Position numbers and translations under genes: made by a program
The notes under the pieces: model-generated
Told to the model about the DNA's origin: nothing
What the model saw: the letters and a program-made list of their open reading frames with translations, nothing else
The model's database searches: none
Shown: in pieces, positions 43,096-54,116 of the stretch
Layout: every line of letters begins with the position of its first letter
Position numbering within the stretch: the stretch's first letter is position 1
From: Pantoea rwandensis
Lineage (GTDB): Bacteria > Pseudomonadota > Gammaproteobacteria > Enterobacterales > Enterobacteriaceae
Assembly: GCF_000759475.1 (NCBI RefSeq)
Contig: NZ_CP009454.1
Location: 868,001-932,000 of the forward strand
Length of the DNA stretch: 64,000 nt
Direction of reading: 5' to 3'

Positions 43096-44085
43096 ATGCA
43101 GGGTTCTGTGACAGAGTTTCTAAAACCGCGCCTGGTAGATATCGAGCAAGTGAGTTCGACGCACGCCAAGGTGACCCTTGAGCCATTAGAGCGTGGCTTT
43201 GGCCATACTCTTGGCAACGCACTGCGCCGTATTCTGCTTTCTTCCATGCCGGGTTGCGCGGTGACCGAGGTTGAGATCGATGGCGTGCTCCACGAGTACT
43301 CCACCAAAGAGGGCGTACAGGAAGATATCCTGGAAATCCTGCTCAATCTGAAAGGGCTGGCGGTAAGAGTTCAGGGTAAAGATGAAGTCATCCTTACTTT
43401 GAATAAATCTGGCATTGGCCCTGTGACTGCAGCCGATATTACCCACGACGGTGATGTCGAAATCGTCAAGCCGCAGCACGTGATCTGCCATCTGACCGAT
43501 GAAAACGCATCTATTAGCATGCGTATCAAAGTTCAGCGTGGTCGTGGTTATGTGCCGGCTTCTGCCCGAATTCATTCGGAAGAAGATGAGCGCCCAATCG
43601 GCCGTCTGTTGGTTGACGCTTGCTACAGCCCTGTAGACCGTATCGCCTACAATGTTGAAGCAGCGCGTGTAGAACAGCGCACCGACCTGGACAAGCTGGT
43701 CATCGAAATGGAAACCAACGGCACAATCGATCCTGAAGAGGCGATTCGTCGTGCGGCTACCATCCTGGCAGAACAACTGGAAGCTTTCGTTGACTTACGT
43801 GATGTACGTCAGCCGGAAGTGAAAGAAGAGAAACCAGAATTCGATCCGATCCTGCTGCGCCCTGTTGACGATCTGGAATTGACTGTCCGCTCTGCTAACT
43901 GCCTCAAGGCAGAAGCTATCCACTACATCGGTGATCTGGTACAGCGTACCGAGGTTGAGCTGCTTAAAACGCCTAACCTTGGTAAAAAATCTCTTACTGA
44001 GATTAAAGATGTGCTCGCTTCACGTGGTTTGTCTCTGGGCATGCGCCTGGAAAACTGGCCACCAGCAAGCATTGCTGATGAATAA
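43096..44085 (+). CDS. rpoA: RNA polymerase alpha subunit
   Basis: A 329-residue subunit. The N-terminal domain (about 1-235) dimerises and scaffolds beta and beta-prime; a flexible linker ([11 protein letters not shown]) leads to the C-terminal domain that binds UP elements and activators such as CRP. The DNA-contact arginine lies in [14 protein letters not shown]. It is co-translated with ribosomal proteins in the alpha operon. Confidence 0.98.
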
Positions 44086-44101
44086 TCAGATCACAGGTTA
44101 A

Positions 44102-44512
<411 letters not shown>

Positions 44513-44527
44513 TTTGCAGTAACGTAG

Positions 44528-44551
44528 AAAACCCGCTTCGGCGGGTTTTTT
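44528..44551 (+). terminator. alpha operon terminator
   Basis: AAAACCCGC, loop TTCG, GCGGGTTTTTT, immediately after rplQ. Confidence 0.93.
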
Positions 44552-44622
44552 ATTGCCTTCAATTCCCCATCTCCCCCATCTTTCGCTATGCTGAACGCTG
44601 TTGTCAGTCGCAGAGGTTCATT

Positions 44623-44994
44623 ATGTGGTTAATTGACCAGCTGGTAGAGCAGCAGATACGCGCCGCGCAGGAAAAAGGTGAACTGAGTAATCTACCTGGT
44701 GAAGGTGCACCTTTGCAGCTCGAAGACGAAAGTGGCGTGCCGCCAGAGTTACGCACGGCATATCGACTGCTGAAAAACTCAGGTTTTTTACCCCCTGAAC
44801 TTGAAATGCGCCGCGAAGCTGTGCAACTCAACGATCTTTTACAGCATTTGGATCCTGACGATCATCAAGTCAGTGAACTCAATAAAAGATTAACCCTGCT
44901 GGAGATGAAGTTACAGCAGGCCGGTATGAGCACAGATTTTTTACGTGGTGAATATGGCGGGCCCGTTCGGCATCGTCTATTGCAGGAGAAGTAA
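44623..44994 (+). CDS. yhdN: DUF1992 protein YhdN
   Basis: A 123-residue J-like family protein (DUF1992; E. coli YhdN 122). It opens MWLIDQLVEQQIRAAQEKGE and carries the VPPELRTAYRLLKNSGFLPPELE block. Function unknown. Its stop is one base from the zntR start, so the two are co-transcribed. Confidence 0.88.
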   Translation: MWLIDQLVEQQIRAAQEKGELSNLPGEGAPLQLEDESGVPPELRTAYRLLKNSGFLPPELEMRREAVQLNDLLQHLDPDDHQVSELNKRLTLLEMKLQQAGMSTDFLRGEYGGPVRHRLLQEK

Positions 44995-44995
44995 C

Positions 44996-45433
44996 ATGTA
45001 TAAAATTGGCCAGCTGGCTAAACTTGCGGACGTCACACCTGACACCATACGTTTTTATGAAAAGCAGCAAATGATGGATCATGAGATTCGTACTGAAGGT
45101 GGCTTCCGTCTCTATAACGATGATGATCTTCAGCGCTTGCGCTTCATTCGCTATGGGCGTCAGCTCGGTTTTAGCCTGGATTCGATCCGCGGTTTATTAT
45201 CGATCCGTATCGATCCCGAACACCATACCTGCCAGGAGTCCAAAGCGATCGTAGCCAGACGTCTGGATGAAGTGAATGGTATGATTACCGAGTTGCAAAC
45301 CATTCAGCGCTCATTAGAACGTTTAGCCGCGACCTGTTGCGGGGAACTACATAGCAGCGCCTGCTGTTCTATCCTTGAAGCGCTGGAAAAAGGTGAAGAG
45401 CCGCAGGTGGAAATTTGTTGTAGCAAGGATTGA
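44996..45433 (+). CDS. zntR: Zinc-responsive MerR-family regulator ZntR
   Basis: A 145-residue activator (E. coli 141) of the zinc exporter gene zntA. The N-terminal winged helix reads MYKIGQLAKLADVTPDTIRFYEKQ. A dimerising coiled coil follows. The zinc-sensing residues are in place: Cys79, Cys114, Cys115, His119 and Cys124. The C-tail differs from E. coli and ends EICCSKD, adding a cysteine pair (141-142). The start is set at 44996 by this MerR N-terminus; the extension upstream is not conserved. Confidence 0.93.
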   Translation: MYKIGQLAKLADVTPDTIRFYEKQQMMDHEIRTEGGFRLYNDDDLQRLRFIRYGRQLGFSLDSIRGLLSIRIDPEHHTCQESKAIVARRLDEVNGMITELQTIQRSLERLAATCCGELHSSACCSILEALEKGEEPQVEICCSKD

Positions 45434-45483
45434 ATTTCACGCAGGAAAGCCTATAGTTGCGCCATTATTAACCGGAGGACACT

Positions 45484-45825
45484 ATGAGTCGCTATCAGCA
45501 TCGCAAAGGCAAGATTAACGATAACGCTTTGGAGGCACTGTTACATGATCCGCTGTTTCGTCAGCGAGTTGAACAGAATCAGAAAGGGAAAGGCAGCTAC
45601 CGACGTAAAGATAAACATGCGAAGGGTAGAAACTGGGAGGCCAGTGATAAGCAGAAAAGTTTATCACTGGCCTTCTGCTTTACAGACAAAAAAGCCGCCT
45701 GGACATGGCGGCTTTTTTATCACAATTTATCGCTGTTCTGCTGTTTCAACAGATCGCGAATTTCAGTGAGCAACACTTCTTCGTTGGTTGGTTTTGGCGC
45801 TGGTTTTTCAACTTCTTTCTTCTGA
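45484..45825 (+). CDS. arfA: Alternative ribosome-rescue factor ArfA (non-stop reading frame)
   Basis: ArfA recruits RF2 to ribosomes stalled on mRNAs without a stop codon when tmRNA is lacking. The first 55 or so residues match E. coli ([29 protein letters not shown], split by the basic [18 protein letters not shown]). From codon 52 the frame runs through a 13-bp hairpin and then the intrinsic terminator at 45688-45718 with no stop codon; the first in-frame stop is at 45823-45825, inside antisense mscL. Terminated or RNase III-cut mRNA would therefore be non-stop, making ArfA subject to tmRNA. The functional product should be about 55-60 residues. GGAGG precedes the start. Confidence 0.9.
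   Translation: MSRYQHRKGKINDNALEALLHDPLFRQRVEQNQKGKGSYRRKDKHAKGRNWEASDKQKSLSLAFCFTDKKAAWTWRLFYHNLSLFCCFNRSRISVSNTSSLVGFGAGFSTSFF
45638..45673 (+). promoter_or_regulatory. RNase III-type hairpin inside arfA
   Basis: AGGCCAGTGATAA (45638-45650) pairs perfectly with 45661-45673 around a 10-nt loop. E. coli arfA mRNA is cut by RNase III in an equivalent hairpin, leaving a non-stop message. Confidence 0.8.
45688..45718. terminator. Bidirectional terminator arfA / mscL
   Basis: AAAAAAGCCGCC (45688-45699) pairs with its complement at 45707-45718, 7-nt loop, with T-runs both ways. It lies two bases past the mscL stop and within the arfA open frame. Confidence 0.92.
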
Positions 45826-46133
45826 TACAACTTGTTCATCAACTTGATGGCCATAAAGATGGCAAAGGCAACGATTACAAAGTCAAAAATGGTTTGAATA
45901 AAGTTACCGTATTCCATTACGACAGCAGGTACATCACCCTCGGCTGGTTTTAGGACCCACTTAAACTGTTTAAAATCGACTCCGCCAATCAGTAATCCCA
46001 GTGGTGGCATGATGATATTCGCGACCAGTGATGAAACAATCTTGCCGAAAGCGGCACCGATAATCACACCGACTGCCAAATCAACCACGTTCCCACGCAT
46101 TGCAAAATCACGAAACTCTTTGAATAAACTCAT
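45720..46133 (-). CDS. mscL: Large-conductance mechanosensitive channel MscL
   Basis: A 137-residue inner-membrane channel (E. coli 136) that opens at high membrane tension to release solutes on osmotic downshock. TM1 reads [21 protein letters not shown], with the gate residues in the GVIIGAAFG stretch; TM2 is near [19 protein letters not shown] charged C-terminal helix follows. Convergent with arfA. Confidence 0.97.
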   Translation of the reverse strand: MSLFKEFRDFAMRGNVVDLAVGVIIGAAFGKIVSSLVANIIMPPLGLLIGGVDFKQFKWVLKPAEGDVPAVVMEYGNFIQTIFDFVIVAFAIFMAIKLMNKLYQKKEVEKPAPKPTNEEVLLTEIRDLLKQQNSDKL

Positions 46134-46218
46134 TGTTATCTCCTTGCCTTGGCCAATGGCTAAAGTCTAACAAACCTTTGTGCAATTGCCATGATAACAG
46201 CGGATTAAGCAAAATTAT

Positions 46219-46240
46219 CATGGCGGGCAAACGCCCGCGG
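46219..46240 (-). terminator. Possible terminator after trkA
   Basis: On the minus strand GCGGGC-gttt-GCCCGC (46223-46238) is followed by CATGATAATTTT. The T-run is interrupted, so this is a weak call. Confidence 0.4.
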
Positions 46241-46244
46241 CGAT

Positions 46245-47621
46245 TTAGAGGAAGAAAGGACTTGGCTGGAAGAGACGTTCAACATCGGGGACAAACTTCT
46301 TATCTGTCAGGAACATAATGACATGGTCGCCCTGCTCAATACGCACATTGTCATTCGCGATGATGACTTCATCACCACGTACGACGGCACCGATTATCGT
46401 ACCTGGCGGCAGTTTAATATCTTCAATTAAACGGCCCACCACGCGGGACGTGGTCTCTTCCCCGTGTGCGATAGCTTCGATAGCTTCGGCAATACCGCGT
46501 CGCAGTGAGGAGACGCCAACAATATCTGCCTTGCGCACGTGACCAAGCAGGGCGGAAATGGTGGCCTGCTGCGGAGAGATGGCAATATCGATCACGCTTC
46601 CCTGAACCAGATCGACATAAGCACGACGCTGGATCAAAACCATGACCTTTTTCGCTCCCATCTTCTTTGCGAGCATGGCCGACATAATGTTGGCTTCGTC
46701 GTCATTGGTGACGGCGATGAAAAGATCCACCTGATCAACATGTTCTTCGGCGAGCAATTCCTGATCTGAAGCATCACCATAAAACACCACGGTGTCGTGC
46801 AGACGTTCAGCCAGTTCTGCTGCGCGTTGTTGATTACGTTCAATCAACTTCACGCTGTACTGTTTTTCCAACCGCTGGGCCAAACCAAAACCGATGTTGC
46901 CGCCGCCGACCAGCATAATGCGTTTGTAGGGTTTCTCAAGGCGCTGCATTTCGCTCATTACCGCGCGAATATGCTGGCTTGCGGCAATAAAGAAGACTTC
47001 ATCGCCCGCTTCGACAATCGTTGAACCCTGAGGGCGAATAGGGCGGTCCTGACGGAAAATAGCCGCTACGCGTGTATCGATATGCGGCATATGTTCACGC
47101 AAAATGGACAACGGGTTACCGACCAGAGGCCCACCGTAATAAGCTTTAACTACCGCAAGGCTCACTTTTCCTTCGGCAAAGTTAACGACCTGCAATGCGC
47201 CAGGATACTGAATCAGGCGATAGATGTTGTCGATCACCAACTGTTCCGGTGAAATCAAATGATCGATCGGCACAGCTTCCGGTACAAACAGCTTTTCGGC
47301 ATCCCGCAAATATTCCGCTGCGCGAATACGGGCAATTCGGTTCGGTGTATTGAAGAGCGAATAGGCAATCTGACAGGCAATCATGTTGGTTTCGTCGGAA
47401 TTGGTGACAGCAACCAGCATATCGGCATCTTCAGCGCCGGCTTCACGCAATATACGTGGATGGGAACCATGGCCGTGCACTACGCGCAGGTCAAATTTGT
47501 CCTGCAACGCGCGCAGACGGGTGGCATCCGTATCTACAACCGTGATGTCGTTATTTTCGCCCACCAGGTTTTCAGCAAGCGTGCCGCCAACCTGCCCGGC
47601 GCCGAGGATAATAATTTTCAT
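46245..47621 (-). CDS. trkA: Trk potassium uptake, NAD-binding regulator TrkA
   Basis: A 458-residue peripheral membrane protein that gates TrkH/TrkG potassium channels. It is a tandem RCK protein: the first NAD-binding site is [17 protein letters not shown], the second is [17 protein letters not shown] near residue 235. Each is followed by a TrkA-C domain. Same length as E. coli. It lies 31 bp after rsmB on the same strand. Confidence 0.96.
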   Translation of the reverse strand: MKIIILGAGQVGGTLAENLVGENNDITVVDTDATRLRALQDKFDLRVVHGHGSHPRILREAGAEDADMLVAVTNSDETNMIACQIAYSLFNTPNRIARIRAAEYLRDAEKLFVPEAVPIDHLISPEQLVIDNIYRLIQYPGALQVVNFAEGKVSLAVVKAYYGGPLVGNPLSILREHMPHIDTRVAAIFRQDRPIRPQGSTIVEAGDEVFFIAASQHIRAVMSEMQRLEKPYKRIMLVGGGNIGFGLAQRLEKQYSVKLIERNQQRAAELAERLHDTVVFYGDASDQELLAEEHVDQVDLFIAVTNDDEANIMSAMLAKKMGAKKVMVLIQRRAYVDLVQGSVIDIAISPQQATISALLGHVRKADIVGVSSLRRGIAEAIEAIAHGEETTSRVVGRLIEDIKLPPGTIIGAVVRGDEVIIANDNVRIEQGDHVIMFLTDKKFVPDVERLFQPSPFFL

Positions 47622-47652
47622 CGTTGAATCGCCCTTGTCAGAATGCGCCGCG

Positions 47653-48939
47653 CTATTTTTTTATTAATTTAGCGTAAAAGAATCCGTCACCGCCATCAAC
47701 GCTCGGGAAGACTTGCCACCCATTGATTTGGCCTTCGGGCAGCTGCTCAGCGACAGCATCATCGTGCTCAGCCAGAAAGGCCGCGATCTGCTGATGGTTT
47801 TCTTCGGGCAGGATCGAGCAGGTCGCGTAAAGCATCGTGCCGCCGGATTTCAAACGTGGCCAAACTGCATTGAGGATTTCGCGCTGCAGTGTAGCCAGCT
47901 CTGGGATATCACGATCACGGCGCAACCATTTAATATCAGGATGACGTCGAATCACACCGGTTGCAGAACAAGGTGCATCCAGCAGAATACGGTCAAATTG
48001 CTGGTCGCCGCACCACTCTGCAGGTGTCCGGCCATCGCCCTGGCGGACTTCGGCTTGCATGCCCAGGCGCTGGAGATTTTCATGCACGCGAGTCAAACGT
48101 TGTTGATCAATATCCACGGCCAGCACGTTTGCCTGAGGGGCGATTTCCAGAATATGCGTGGTCTTGCCGCCAGGTGCTGCACAGAGATCGAGAATGGCTT
48201 CATTGTTTTGTGGCTCAAGCAGCAGAGCACAGCGCTGTGCAGACAAGTCTTGTACTGTCACCCATCCTTGATCGAAGCCCGGTAGCTGACTGACGGGGGC
48301 AGGGGATTCAAGACGCAGAGCATCCGGCGCATCGGCGGGGAAAGCTGCTTTATCTTCAGCCTGCAACAGGCTTAGCCACGTATCGCGGCTATGATGCTGA
48401 CGATTGACGCGCAACCACATCGGCGGACGCTGATTATTGGCGTCAACGATCTGCTGCCAACGATCTGGCCAGGCGGTCTGCAAACGTTTGAGTAACCAAC
48501 CGGGATGCCAGTAGCGCTGCGGGCCTTGATCCACTTCAGCAAGCAGCGTTTCTTGCTGACGCTGGAACTGACGTAGCACACCGTTAATCAATCCCTTCAG
48601 CGCCGTGCGTTTTAGCACTTCTGCACCTGCAACCGTTTCGGCCAGTGCGGCATGTGCTGGCACGCGCGTGTACAGCAACTGATACAACCCAATCATGATC
48701 AGGTAGTGCAGCACGCGCTGCTTACCCGTTAGCGTGCGCTCCATCAGTTTGCCAATCAGCGCTTCCAGCTGCGGCAAAGTGCGCATTACGCCAAAGCAGA
48801 GTTCCTGCAACAGCGCGCCATCTTTATCAGCCAATGTTTTTTGCGCGCCAGGCAGAATGGCACTGAGTGATTCACCTTTATCTACCACGCGTTCAATGAG
48901 TTGCGCGGCAAGGCTACGCAGGTTAGTTGCTTTTTTCAT
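47653..48939 (-). CDS. rsmB: 16S rRNA (cytosine-967-C5)-methyltransferase RsmB
   Basis: A 428-residue SAM-dependent enzyme that methylates C967 of 16S rRNA. An N-terminal NusB-like RNA-binding domain (about 1-140) is followed by a Rossmann methyltransferase domain with [33 protein letters not shown] and the catalytic cysteine in [11 protein letters not shown]. The start at 48939 (MKKATNLR) matches E. coli; ATG two codons upstream is possible. No clear ribosome site is visible, and a terminator lies between it and fmt. Confidence 0.95.
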   Translation of the reverse strand: MKKATNLRSLAAQLIERVVDKGESLSAILPGAQKTLADKDGALLQELCFGVMRTLPQLEALIGKLMERTLTGKQRVLHYLIMIGLYQLLYTRVPAHAALAETVAGAEVLKRTALKGLINGVLRQFQRQQETLLAEVDQGPQRYWHPGWLLKRLQTAWPDRWQQIVDANNQRPPMWLRVNRQHHSRDTWLSLLQAEDKAAFPADAPDALRLESPAPVSQLPGFDQGWVTVQDLSAQRCALLLEPQNNEAILDLCAAPGGKTTHILEIAPQANVLAVDIDQQRLTRVHENLQRLGMQAEVRQGDGRTPAEWCGDQQFDRILLDAPCSATGVIRRHPDIKWLRRDRDIPELATLQREILNAVWPRLKSGGTMLYATCSILPEENHQQIAAFLAEHDDAVAEQLPEGQINGWQVFPSVDGGDGFFYAKLIKK

Positions 48940-48949
48940 ATTCATTCAT

Positions 48950-48977
48950 CAAACAAAAAGCCCGGTTAAACCGGGCT
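48950..48977 (-). terminator. Terminator between fmt and rsmB
   Basis: On the minus strand AGCCCGGTT pairs with AACCGGGCT (48959-48977, 1-nt centre, effectively a TTAAA loop) and is followed by TTTTGTTT. It lies in the 43-bp gap between fmt and rsmB. Confidence 0.8.
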
Positions 48978-48982
48978 GGAGA

Positions 48983-49927
48983 TCAGGCCAGAAGGGTGCC
49001 AGTGGCAAACCATTCACGACGCGAATTCAGCAGATCTTGCGCGGACATGGCTTTCTTACCCGCAGGCTGCAGCGAAAGTAGATTGAGTACGCCGTCAGCG
49101 GTGGCAATCTGAATGCCATTTTTATCAGCATGGATGATTTCGCCCGGCCGTTTGTTCTGATGAGGTAAAACGCTAGCCTGCCACACTTTGACGGGCTGAT
49201 CCTCGATCAGGAAGAAACTCACCGGCCAGGGATTGAAGGCGCGAATGCAGCGCTCAAGCTGTACAGCAGAAAGTGACCAATCAAGACGCGCCTCTTCTTT
49301 GCTCAACTTTTCAGCGTAAGAAACCAGTGCTTCATCCTGCACTTCCGGTTGCGCTTTGCCGCTAGCGAGCAGGTCGAGTGTATCCAGCATGCCTTGTGGC
49401 CCGAGCTCGGCCAGTTTGTCATACAGTGATGCGCTGGTGTCTTCAGGCGTGATAGGGCAGGAGAGCTTATGCAGCATGTCACCCGTATCCAGACCCACAT
49501 CCATCTGCATGATGGTCACGCCGGTTTCGCGGTCGCCAGCCCAGAGCGAACGTTGAATAGGTGCCGCACCGCGCCAGCGTGGCAGGAGTGAACCATGGAC
49601 ATTGATGCAGCCGAGTCGCGGCATATCGAGAACGGCCTTCGGCAGAATCAGGCCATAAGCCACCACGACCATGATATCGGCTTGCAAATCCGCGACCAGT
49701 TGTTGGTTCTCTTCAGGTTTTAGCGATTTCGGCTGAAACACAGGAACATCGTGTGACTGCGCCAGCACTTTGACGGGACCTGGAGTGAGTTTATTACCGC
49801 GGCCCGATGGACGATCGGGCTGAGTAAATACGCCAACCACCTGATGCTCAGAAGCAAGCAGCGCGTCGAGATGACGCGCTGCAAAGTCAGGTGTACCGGC
49901 AAAGATAATTTTTAGCGATGCAGACAC
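48983..49927 (-). CDS. fmt: Methionyl-tRNA formyltransferase
   Basis: A 314-residue enzyme (E. coli 315) that formylates initiator Met-tRNA using 10-formyl-THF. The formyl-transfer core includes [17 protein letters not shown] and the catalytic-aspartate loop [11 protein letters not shown]. The C-terminal domain holds the tRNA and ends [10 protein letters not shown]. It starts with GTG (49927) and follows def by 21 bp. Confidence 0.96.
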   Translation of the reverse strand: MSASLKIIFAGTPDFAARHLDALLASEHQVVGVFTQPDRPSGRGNKLTPGPVKVLAQSHDVPVFQPKSLKPEENQQLVADLQADIMVVVAYGLILPKAVLDMPRLGCINVHGSLLPRWRGAAPIQRSLWAGDRETGVTIMQMDVGLDTGDMLHKLSCPITPEDTSASLYDKLAELGPQGMLDTLDLLASGKAQPEVQDEALVSYAEKLSKEEARLDWSLSAVQLERCIRAFNPWPVSFFLIEDQPVKVWQASVLPHQNKRPGEIIHADKNGIQIATADGVLNLLSLQPAGKKAMSAQDLLNSRREWFATGTLLA

Positions 49928-49948
49928 AGTTTAACCTTCTGTTAGTAC

Positions 49949-50461
49949 TCAGGCTTCGCGTGCATTCATGCGGGCCAGCTTTTCCAGTTTCTGTTTAATG
50001 CGCTGACGCTTGAGCGGCGACAGATAATCGATAAACAGCTTGCCATCCAGGTGGTCGATTTCATGCTGAATGCAAATTGCCAGCAGACCATCCGTTTCCA
50101 ACTCAAAACTTTTACCGTCACGATCCTGCGCACGGACTTTGACCCATTCCGCACGCGGCACGAAGGCACGTTGTTCAGGGATTGAGAGGCAACCCTCTTC
50201 AATGCCGGTTTCACCGCTTTTTTCCAGCAGTTCCGGGTTAATCAACACCAGACGTTCGTCTCGATTTTCAGAAACATCGATAACAATGATGCGTTGATGA
50301 ATGTCGACCTGAGTGGCCGCTAAGCCAATGCCTTCTTCGGCGTACATGGTTTCAAACATGTCATCGACAATGCGCTGAACGTCTGCGTTTACGGTAGCCA
50401 CCGGCGCAGCGATTTTGCGAAGGCGATCATCAGGGAAATGTAATACCTGCAAAACTGACAT
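49949..50461 (-). CDS. def: Peptide deformylase
   Basis: A 170-residue iron enzyme (E. coli 169) that removes the formyl group from nascent chains. All three motifs are intact: GIGLAATQ (45-51), EEGCLSIP with metal ligand Cys91, and QHEIDHLDG with His133, His137 and catalytic Glu134. It heads def-fmt and is divergent from dprA across 112 bp. Confidence 0.97.
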   Translation of the reverse strand: MSVLQVLHFPDDRLRKIAAPVATVNADVQRIVDDMFETMYAEEGIGLAATQVDIHQRIIVIDVSENRDERLVLINPELLEKSGETGIEEGCLSIPEQRAFVPRAEWVKVRAQDRDGKSFELETDGLLAICIQHEIDHLDGKLFIDYLSPLKRQRIKQKLEKLARMNAREA

Positions 50462-50573
50462 AAATATCCAGATCTGTATGCGTTAAAGAAAAGATTACTA
50501 CCTCATATTGTAGACTTTTTGTGGCCTGATTGACAGCATTGCACCGCATGTGAGCAGGCTTAAGGATGGACGC

Positions 50574-51698
50574 GTGGAGCGAGTGGAAGGGATACTCCGG
50601 CTGGCAAATGTTAAAGGCCTGCGCCGGCATCGCGTAGTGAATCTCGCGCGGAATTTGCAAAACGGTGCCGCCGTCGATGACGAATTACTGCACAGCCATG
50701 GTTTGAATGAATTGCAGCGCCAACAGTTTAACGATTATTGCCCACGGCAACTGGCGCGCACGTTACAGTGGCTGGATCAACCTCATCATCATTTAGTCTC
50801 CTGCATAGATGCTGATTATCCGGGCCACCTGGCTGAAATCAGTCAACGCCCCTCATTGCTCTATGTATCTGGTCACCTCTCCGTTTTGCAGACACCGCAA
50901 TTAGCTGTGGTGGGCAGTCGGCACTGTTCCCACTATGGCAAAGAGTGGGGCACATGGTTTACACAGCAACTTGCACTCAGTGGGTTGACCATCACCAGCG
51001 GACTGGCTCGCGGTATTGATGGCGTTGCACACCGTGCAGCCTTGAATGCAAGTGGTAAAACAATCGCAGTGCTGGGTAGCGGCTTGCAACATATCTACCC
51101 CAAAAGCCATCAGTCGCTGGCGCAGGCGATCATGGATAACGAAGGGGCTTTAGTCTCTGAATTTCCTCTTGATATGGCGCCACATGCTGTTAATTTTCCG
51201 CGCCGTAACCGCATCATCAGTGGGTTGAGCCAGGGAGTGCTGGTCGTTGAGGCTTCACTGAAAAGCGGTTCGCTGGTCACGGCTCGCTGCGCGCTGGAAC
51301 AAAATCGCAATGTTTATGCGTTACCCGGAGCATTGGGTAATGATGGCAGTGGAGGTACGCATTGGTTGATTCAGCAGGGAGCACTGTTGGTTGCCCATCC
51401 AAATAACATCCTTGAAGATTTGCATTCCAATTTGCAATGGCTGCCGGCAACCACTTCAGAAACAATATATTCACAAGACAGTGACGATGTTCCATTGCCA
51501 TTTGCAAGCGTGTTGGCTAACGTAGGTGATGAGGTTACACCTGTTGACGTCGTCGCTGAACGTGCCGGCCAACCTGTGCCAGTTATCGCAGCCCAGTTGC
51601 TGGAGCTGGAGTTAGCAGGATGGATCGCAGCTGTACCCGGCGGCTATGTCCGATTGAGGAGGGCATGCCATGTTCGACGTACTTATGTACTTGTTTGA
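50574..51698 (+). CDS. dprA: DNA-processing protein DprA (Smf)
   Basis: A 374-residue ssDNA-binding protein that loads RecA in natural transformation. An N-terminal SAM-like segment is followed by the Rossmann fold ([33 protein letters not shown]) and a C-terminal winged helix. GTG at 50574 is chosen because AAGGA lies 7 nt upstream and the length then equals E. coli; the GTG at 50550 is longer but lacks a ribosome site. The 3' end overlaps smg by 29 bp. Confidence 0.93.
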   Translation: MERVEGILRLANVKGLRRHRVVNLARNLQNGAAVDDELLHSHGLNELQRQQFNDYCPRQLARTLQWLDQPHHHLVSCIDADYPGHLAEISQRPSLLYVSGHLSVLQTPQLAVVGSRHCSHYGKEWGTWFTQQLALSGLTITSGLARGIDGVAHRAALNASGKTIAVLGSGLQHIYPKSHQSLAQAIMDNEGALVSEFPLDMAPHAVNFPRRNRIISGLSQGVLVVEASLKSGSLVTARCALEQNRNVYALPGALGNDGSGGTHWLIQQGALLVAHPNNILEDLHSNLQWLPATTSETIYSQDSDDVPLPFASVLANVGDEVTPVDVVAERAGQPVPVIAAQLLELELAGWIAAVPGGYVRLRRACHVRRTYVLV

Positions 51699-52143
51699 GA
51701 CCTATATCCACAACGAAGCTGAAATGCGTGTTGACCAGGATAAATTGACCGATGATTTGGCCGATGCGGGTTTTCATCGTGAAGATATCTACAATGCGTT
51801 GAATTGGCTTGAACGTTTAGCGGACTATCAGGATGGTCTGGTCGCGCCAGTACAATTGGCTGCCGACCCGCTCTCAATGCGAATTTATACGGACGAGGAA
51901 TGCCAGCGTCTTGATGCTGATTGTCGCGGTTTTATTTTGTTCCTGGAACAAGTTCAGGTGCTGAATATGGAAACGCGCGAGATGGTCATCGAACGGGTCA
52001 CGGCTCTTGATACTCAGGAATTCGATCTTGAAGATCTTAAATGGGTGGTGCTGATGGTGCTGTTTAACATCCCTGGATGTGAAAACGCTTATCAGCAGAT
52101 GGAAGAACTGTTATTCGACGTCAATGAAGGTATGCTGCATTAA
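51670..52143 (+). CDS. smg: DUF494 protein Smg
   Basis: A 157-residue acidic helical protein, the same length as E. coli Smg. Opens [19 protein letters not shown] and ends FDVNEGMLH. Function unknown. It overlaps dprA by 29 bp, so the two are translationally coupled. Confidence 0.93.
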   Translation: MFDVLMYLFETYIHNEAEMRVDQDKLTDDLADAGFHREDIYNALNWLERLADYQDGLVAPVQLAADPLSMRIYTDEECQRLDADCRGFILFLEQVQVLNMETREMVIERVTALDTQEFDLEDLKWVVLMVLFNIPGCENAYQQMEELLFDVNEGMLH

Positions 52144-52167
52144 TTTGCGATTAATGTATCCGGAAAT

Positions 52168-52722
52168 ATGAGTAAACCAGCACTATTTTCTGTGCGTAAA
52201 CACGATCCCTGCCCCGCTTGCGGGGCAGATTTAGTGATACGCAGTGGTAAACACGGCCCGTTTCTTGGCTGTGTGAATTATCCAACCTGTGATTATGTTC
52301 GTCCCCTGAAAAATCAGGCCGATGGGCATATCGTTAAAGTGCTGGAAGGGCACGTGTGTCCTCAGTGTGGCGCAGATAAAGTTCTGCGTCAGGGGCGATT
52401 TGGGATGTTTGTTGGTTGTAGCCACTATCCTGAATGTGATTACACAGAAACCATCGATAAGCCCGACGAGACCGCGATTGCCTGTCCCCAATGTCAGAAC
52501 GGAAAGCTGGTTCAGCGCCGTTCGCGCTATGGCAAAACCTTTCACTCCTGCGACCGTTACCCCGATTGCCAATTTGCAATCAATGCAACGCCTGTTGAAG
52601 GTATCTGTCCGCATTGCCAGTTTCCCTTATTAATAGAGAAGAAAACCGTACAAGGCATGAAGCGCTTATGCGCCAGCAAACGCTGTGGCAAGCTCATCGC
52701 CCAGGACGAAGAACGATCATGA
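52168..52722 (+). CDS. yrdD: Topoisomerase-like zinc-finger protein YrdD
   Basis: A 184-residue protein made of zinc ribbons resembling the C-terminus of topoisomerase I, with no catalytic domain. CxxC knuckles read CPAC, CPQC (twice) and CPHC, paired with C-x5-C segments such as [16 protein letters not shown] and [11 protein letters not shown] binding is likely, but the role is unknown. It overlaps tsaC by four bases. Confidence 0.92.
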   Translation: MSKPALFSVRKHDPCPACGADLVIRSGKHGPFLGCVNYPTCDYVRPLKNQADGHIVKVLEGHVCPQCGADKVLRQGRFGMFVGCSHYPECDYTETIDKPDETAIACPQCQNGKLVQRRSRYGKTFHSCDRYPDCQFAINATPVEGICPHCQFPLLIEKKTVQGMKRLCASKRCGKLIAQDEERS

Positions 52723-53294
52723 AGCAAAAAGCGTATGTTCCCGGAAGTCTCGAGTTTTGCATCGAGCAACTACAGCAGCAGGCGGTTATTGCCTATCCAA
52801 CAGAAGCGGTATTTGGTTTAGGCTGTGATCCCGATAGCGAAAGCGCCGTCATGGCCTTACTGGCGCTCAAACAGCGTCCGGTTGAGAAAGGGCTTATCCT
52901 GATTGCAGCAGATTATGCGCAACTGGAACCCTACATTGCCGATCGTGAACTCACGGTGCTACAGCGTGAGCGCATGTTTGCTAGCTGGCCAGGGCCGGTG
53001 ACTTATGTGGTTCCGACAACACCGTATACGCCTCGCTGGCTAACAGGGCGTTTCGATTCGCTGGCTATCCGCGTTAGCGATCATCCGGATGTGCAGGCAC
53101 TTTGCCGTGGCTTCGGCAAACCATTGGTGTCTACCAGCGCCAATCTCTCCGGCGAGGCGCCGTGCCGCAATGCTGATGAAGTTGCACAGCAATTCGGTGC
53201 TCAATTCCCCGTGTTGCACGCTGCAACGGGCGGGCGGTTAAATCCTTCTGAAATTCGCGACGTTATCAGCGGCGAACTTATTCGTCAGGGTTAA
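52719..53294 (+). CDS. tsaC: Threonylcarbamoyl-AMP synthase TsaC
   Basis: A 191-residue Sua5/YrdC-family enzyme (E. coli 190) that makes threonylcarbamoyl-AMP from threonine, bicarbonate and ATP for t6A37 in tRNAs. Substrate-binding blocks are [26 protein letters not shown] and [11 protein letters not shown]. Start 52719 overlaps the yrdD stop (ATGA) and fits the family; the in-frame extension from 52614 is antiparallel noise of yrdD. Confidence 0.94.
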   Translation: MKQKAYVPGSLEFCIEQLQQQAVIAYPTEAVFGLGCDPDSESAVMALLALKQRPVEKGLILIAADYAQLEPYIADRELTVLQRERMFASWPGPVTYVVPTTPYTPRWLTGRFDSLAIRVSDHPDVQALCRGFGKPLVSTSANLSGEAPCRNADEVAQQFGAQFPVLHAATGGRLNPSEIRDVISGELIRQG

Positions 53295-53297
53295 TTT

Positions 53298-54116
53298 ATG
53301 GAACACTTCGCCGTTTTTGGTCATCCCATTGCACACAGTAAGTCACCATTCATTCATAGCCTTTTTGCCGAGCAGACAGGAATCGCGCACACCTATGGCC
53401 GGGTTTGTGCACCGCTGGAGGGGTTTCCTCAGTCAATTAGCGACTTTTTTACTGTCGGTGGAAAAGGTGCAAATGTCACACTGCCATTTAAACAACAGGC
53501 GTGGGAACTGGCCGATGAACTCAGTGAACGTGCAGCCTTATCTGGGGCGGTTAACACCTTAAAGAAAAAGGCAGATGGCTCGATCTTTGGTGATAATACC
53601 GATGGGATTGGCCTGCTAAGCGATCTGGAACGATTGAATTTGATCCGTTCTGGTGACCGCATTTTACTGGTGGGAGCCGGTGGGGCAGCTCGAGGTGTGA
53701 TCCTTCCCCTGCTTTCTTTTGGATGTTCAGTGGTAGTGGTCAACCGAACGGTTGCCCGCGCTGAAGAATTGGCAGATATCTTCCAGCATAGTGGGGATAT
53801 CCAGGCCAACGGCTTTGCTGAGCTCTCCGGTCAGGCATTTGATCTGATCATCAATGCAACCTCCAGTGGCGTTGAGGGTAAAGTGCCGCCGTTGCCAGAC
53901 TCATTGATCACCCCGCAAACACGCTGCTACGACATGTTCTATCAGCAAGGGCTGACGCCATTCTTGTTGTGGTGTCAGCAGCACGGTGCGGGTCAGCTGG
54001 CAGATGGATTGGGCATGCTGGTGGGGCAGGCGGCGCATGCTTTCCAACTGTGGCATGGCGTGATGCCAGAAATTACCCCCGTTATTGCTCAATTAAAGCA
54101 GGCCATGAAGGAGTGA
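53298..54116 (+). CDS. aroE: Shikimate dehydrogenase
   Basis: A 272-residue NADPH enzyme (E. coli 272) that reduces 3-dehydroshikimate to shikimate on the way to chorismate and hence to aromatic amino acids and p-aminobenzoate. The catalytic Lys is in [10 protein letters not shown], shikimate contacts lie in [11 protein letters not shown], and the NADP site is [12 protein letters not shown]. It overlaps yrdB. Confidence 0.96.
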   Translation: MEHFAVFGHPIAHSKSPFIHSLFAEQTGIAHTYGRVCAPLEGFPQSISDFFTVGGKGANVTLPFKQQAWELADELSERAALSGAVNTLKKKADGSIFGDNTDGIGLLSDLERLNLIRSGDRILLVGAGGAARGVILPLLSFGCSVVVVNRTVARAEELADIFQHSGDIQANGFAELSGQAFDLIINATSSGVEGKVPPLPDSLITPQTRCYDMFYQQGLTPFLLWCQQHGAGQLADGLGMLVGQAAHAFQLWHGVMPEITPVIAQLKQAMKE

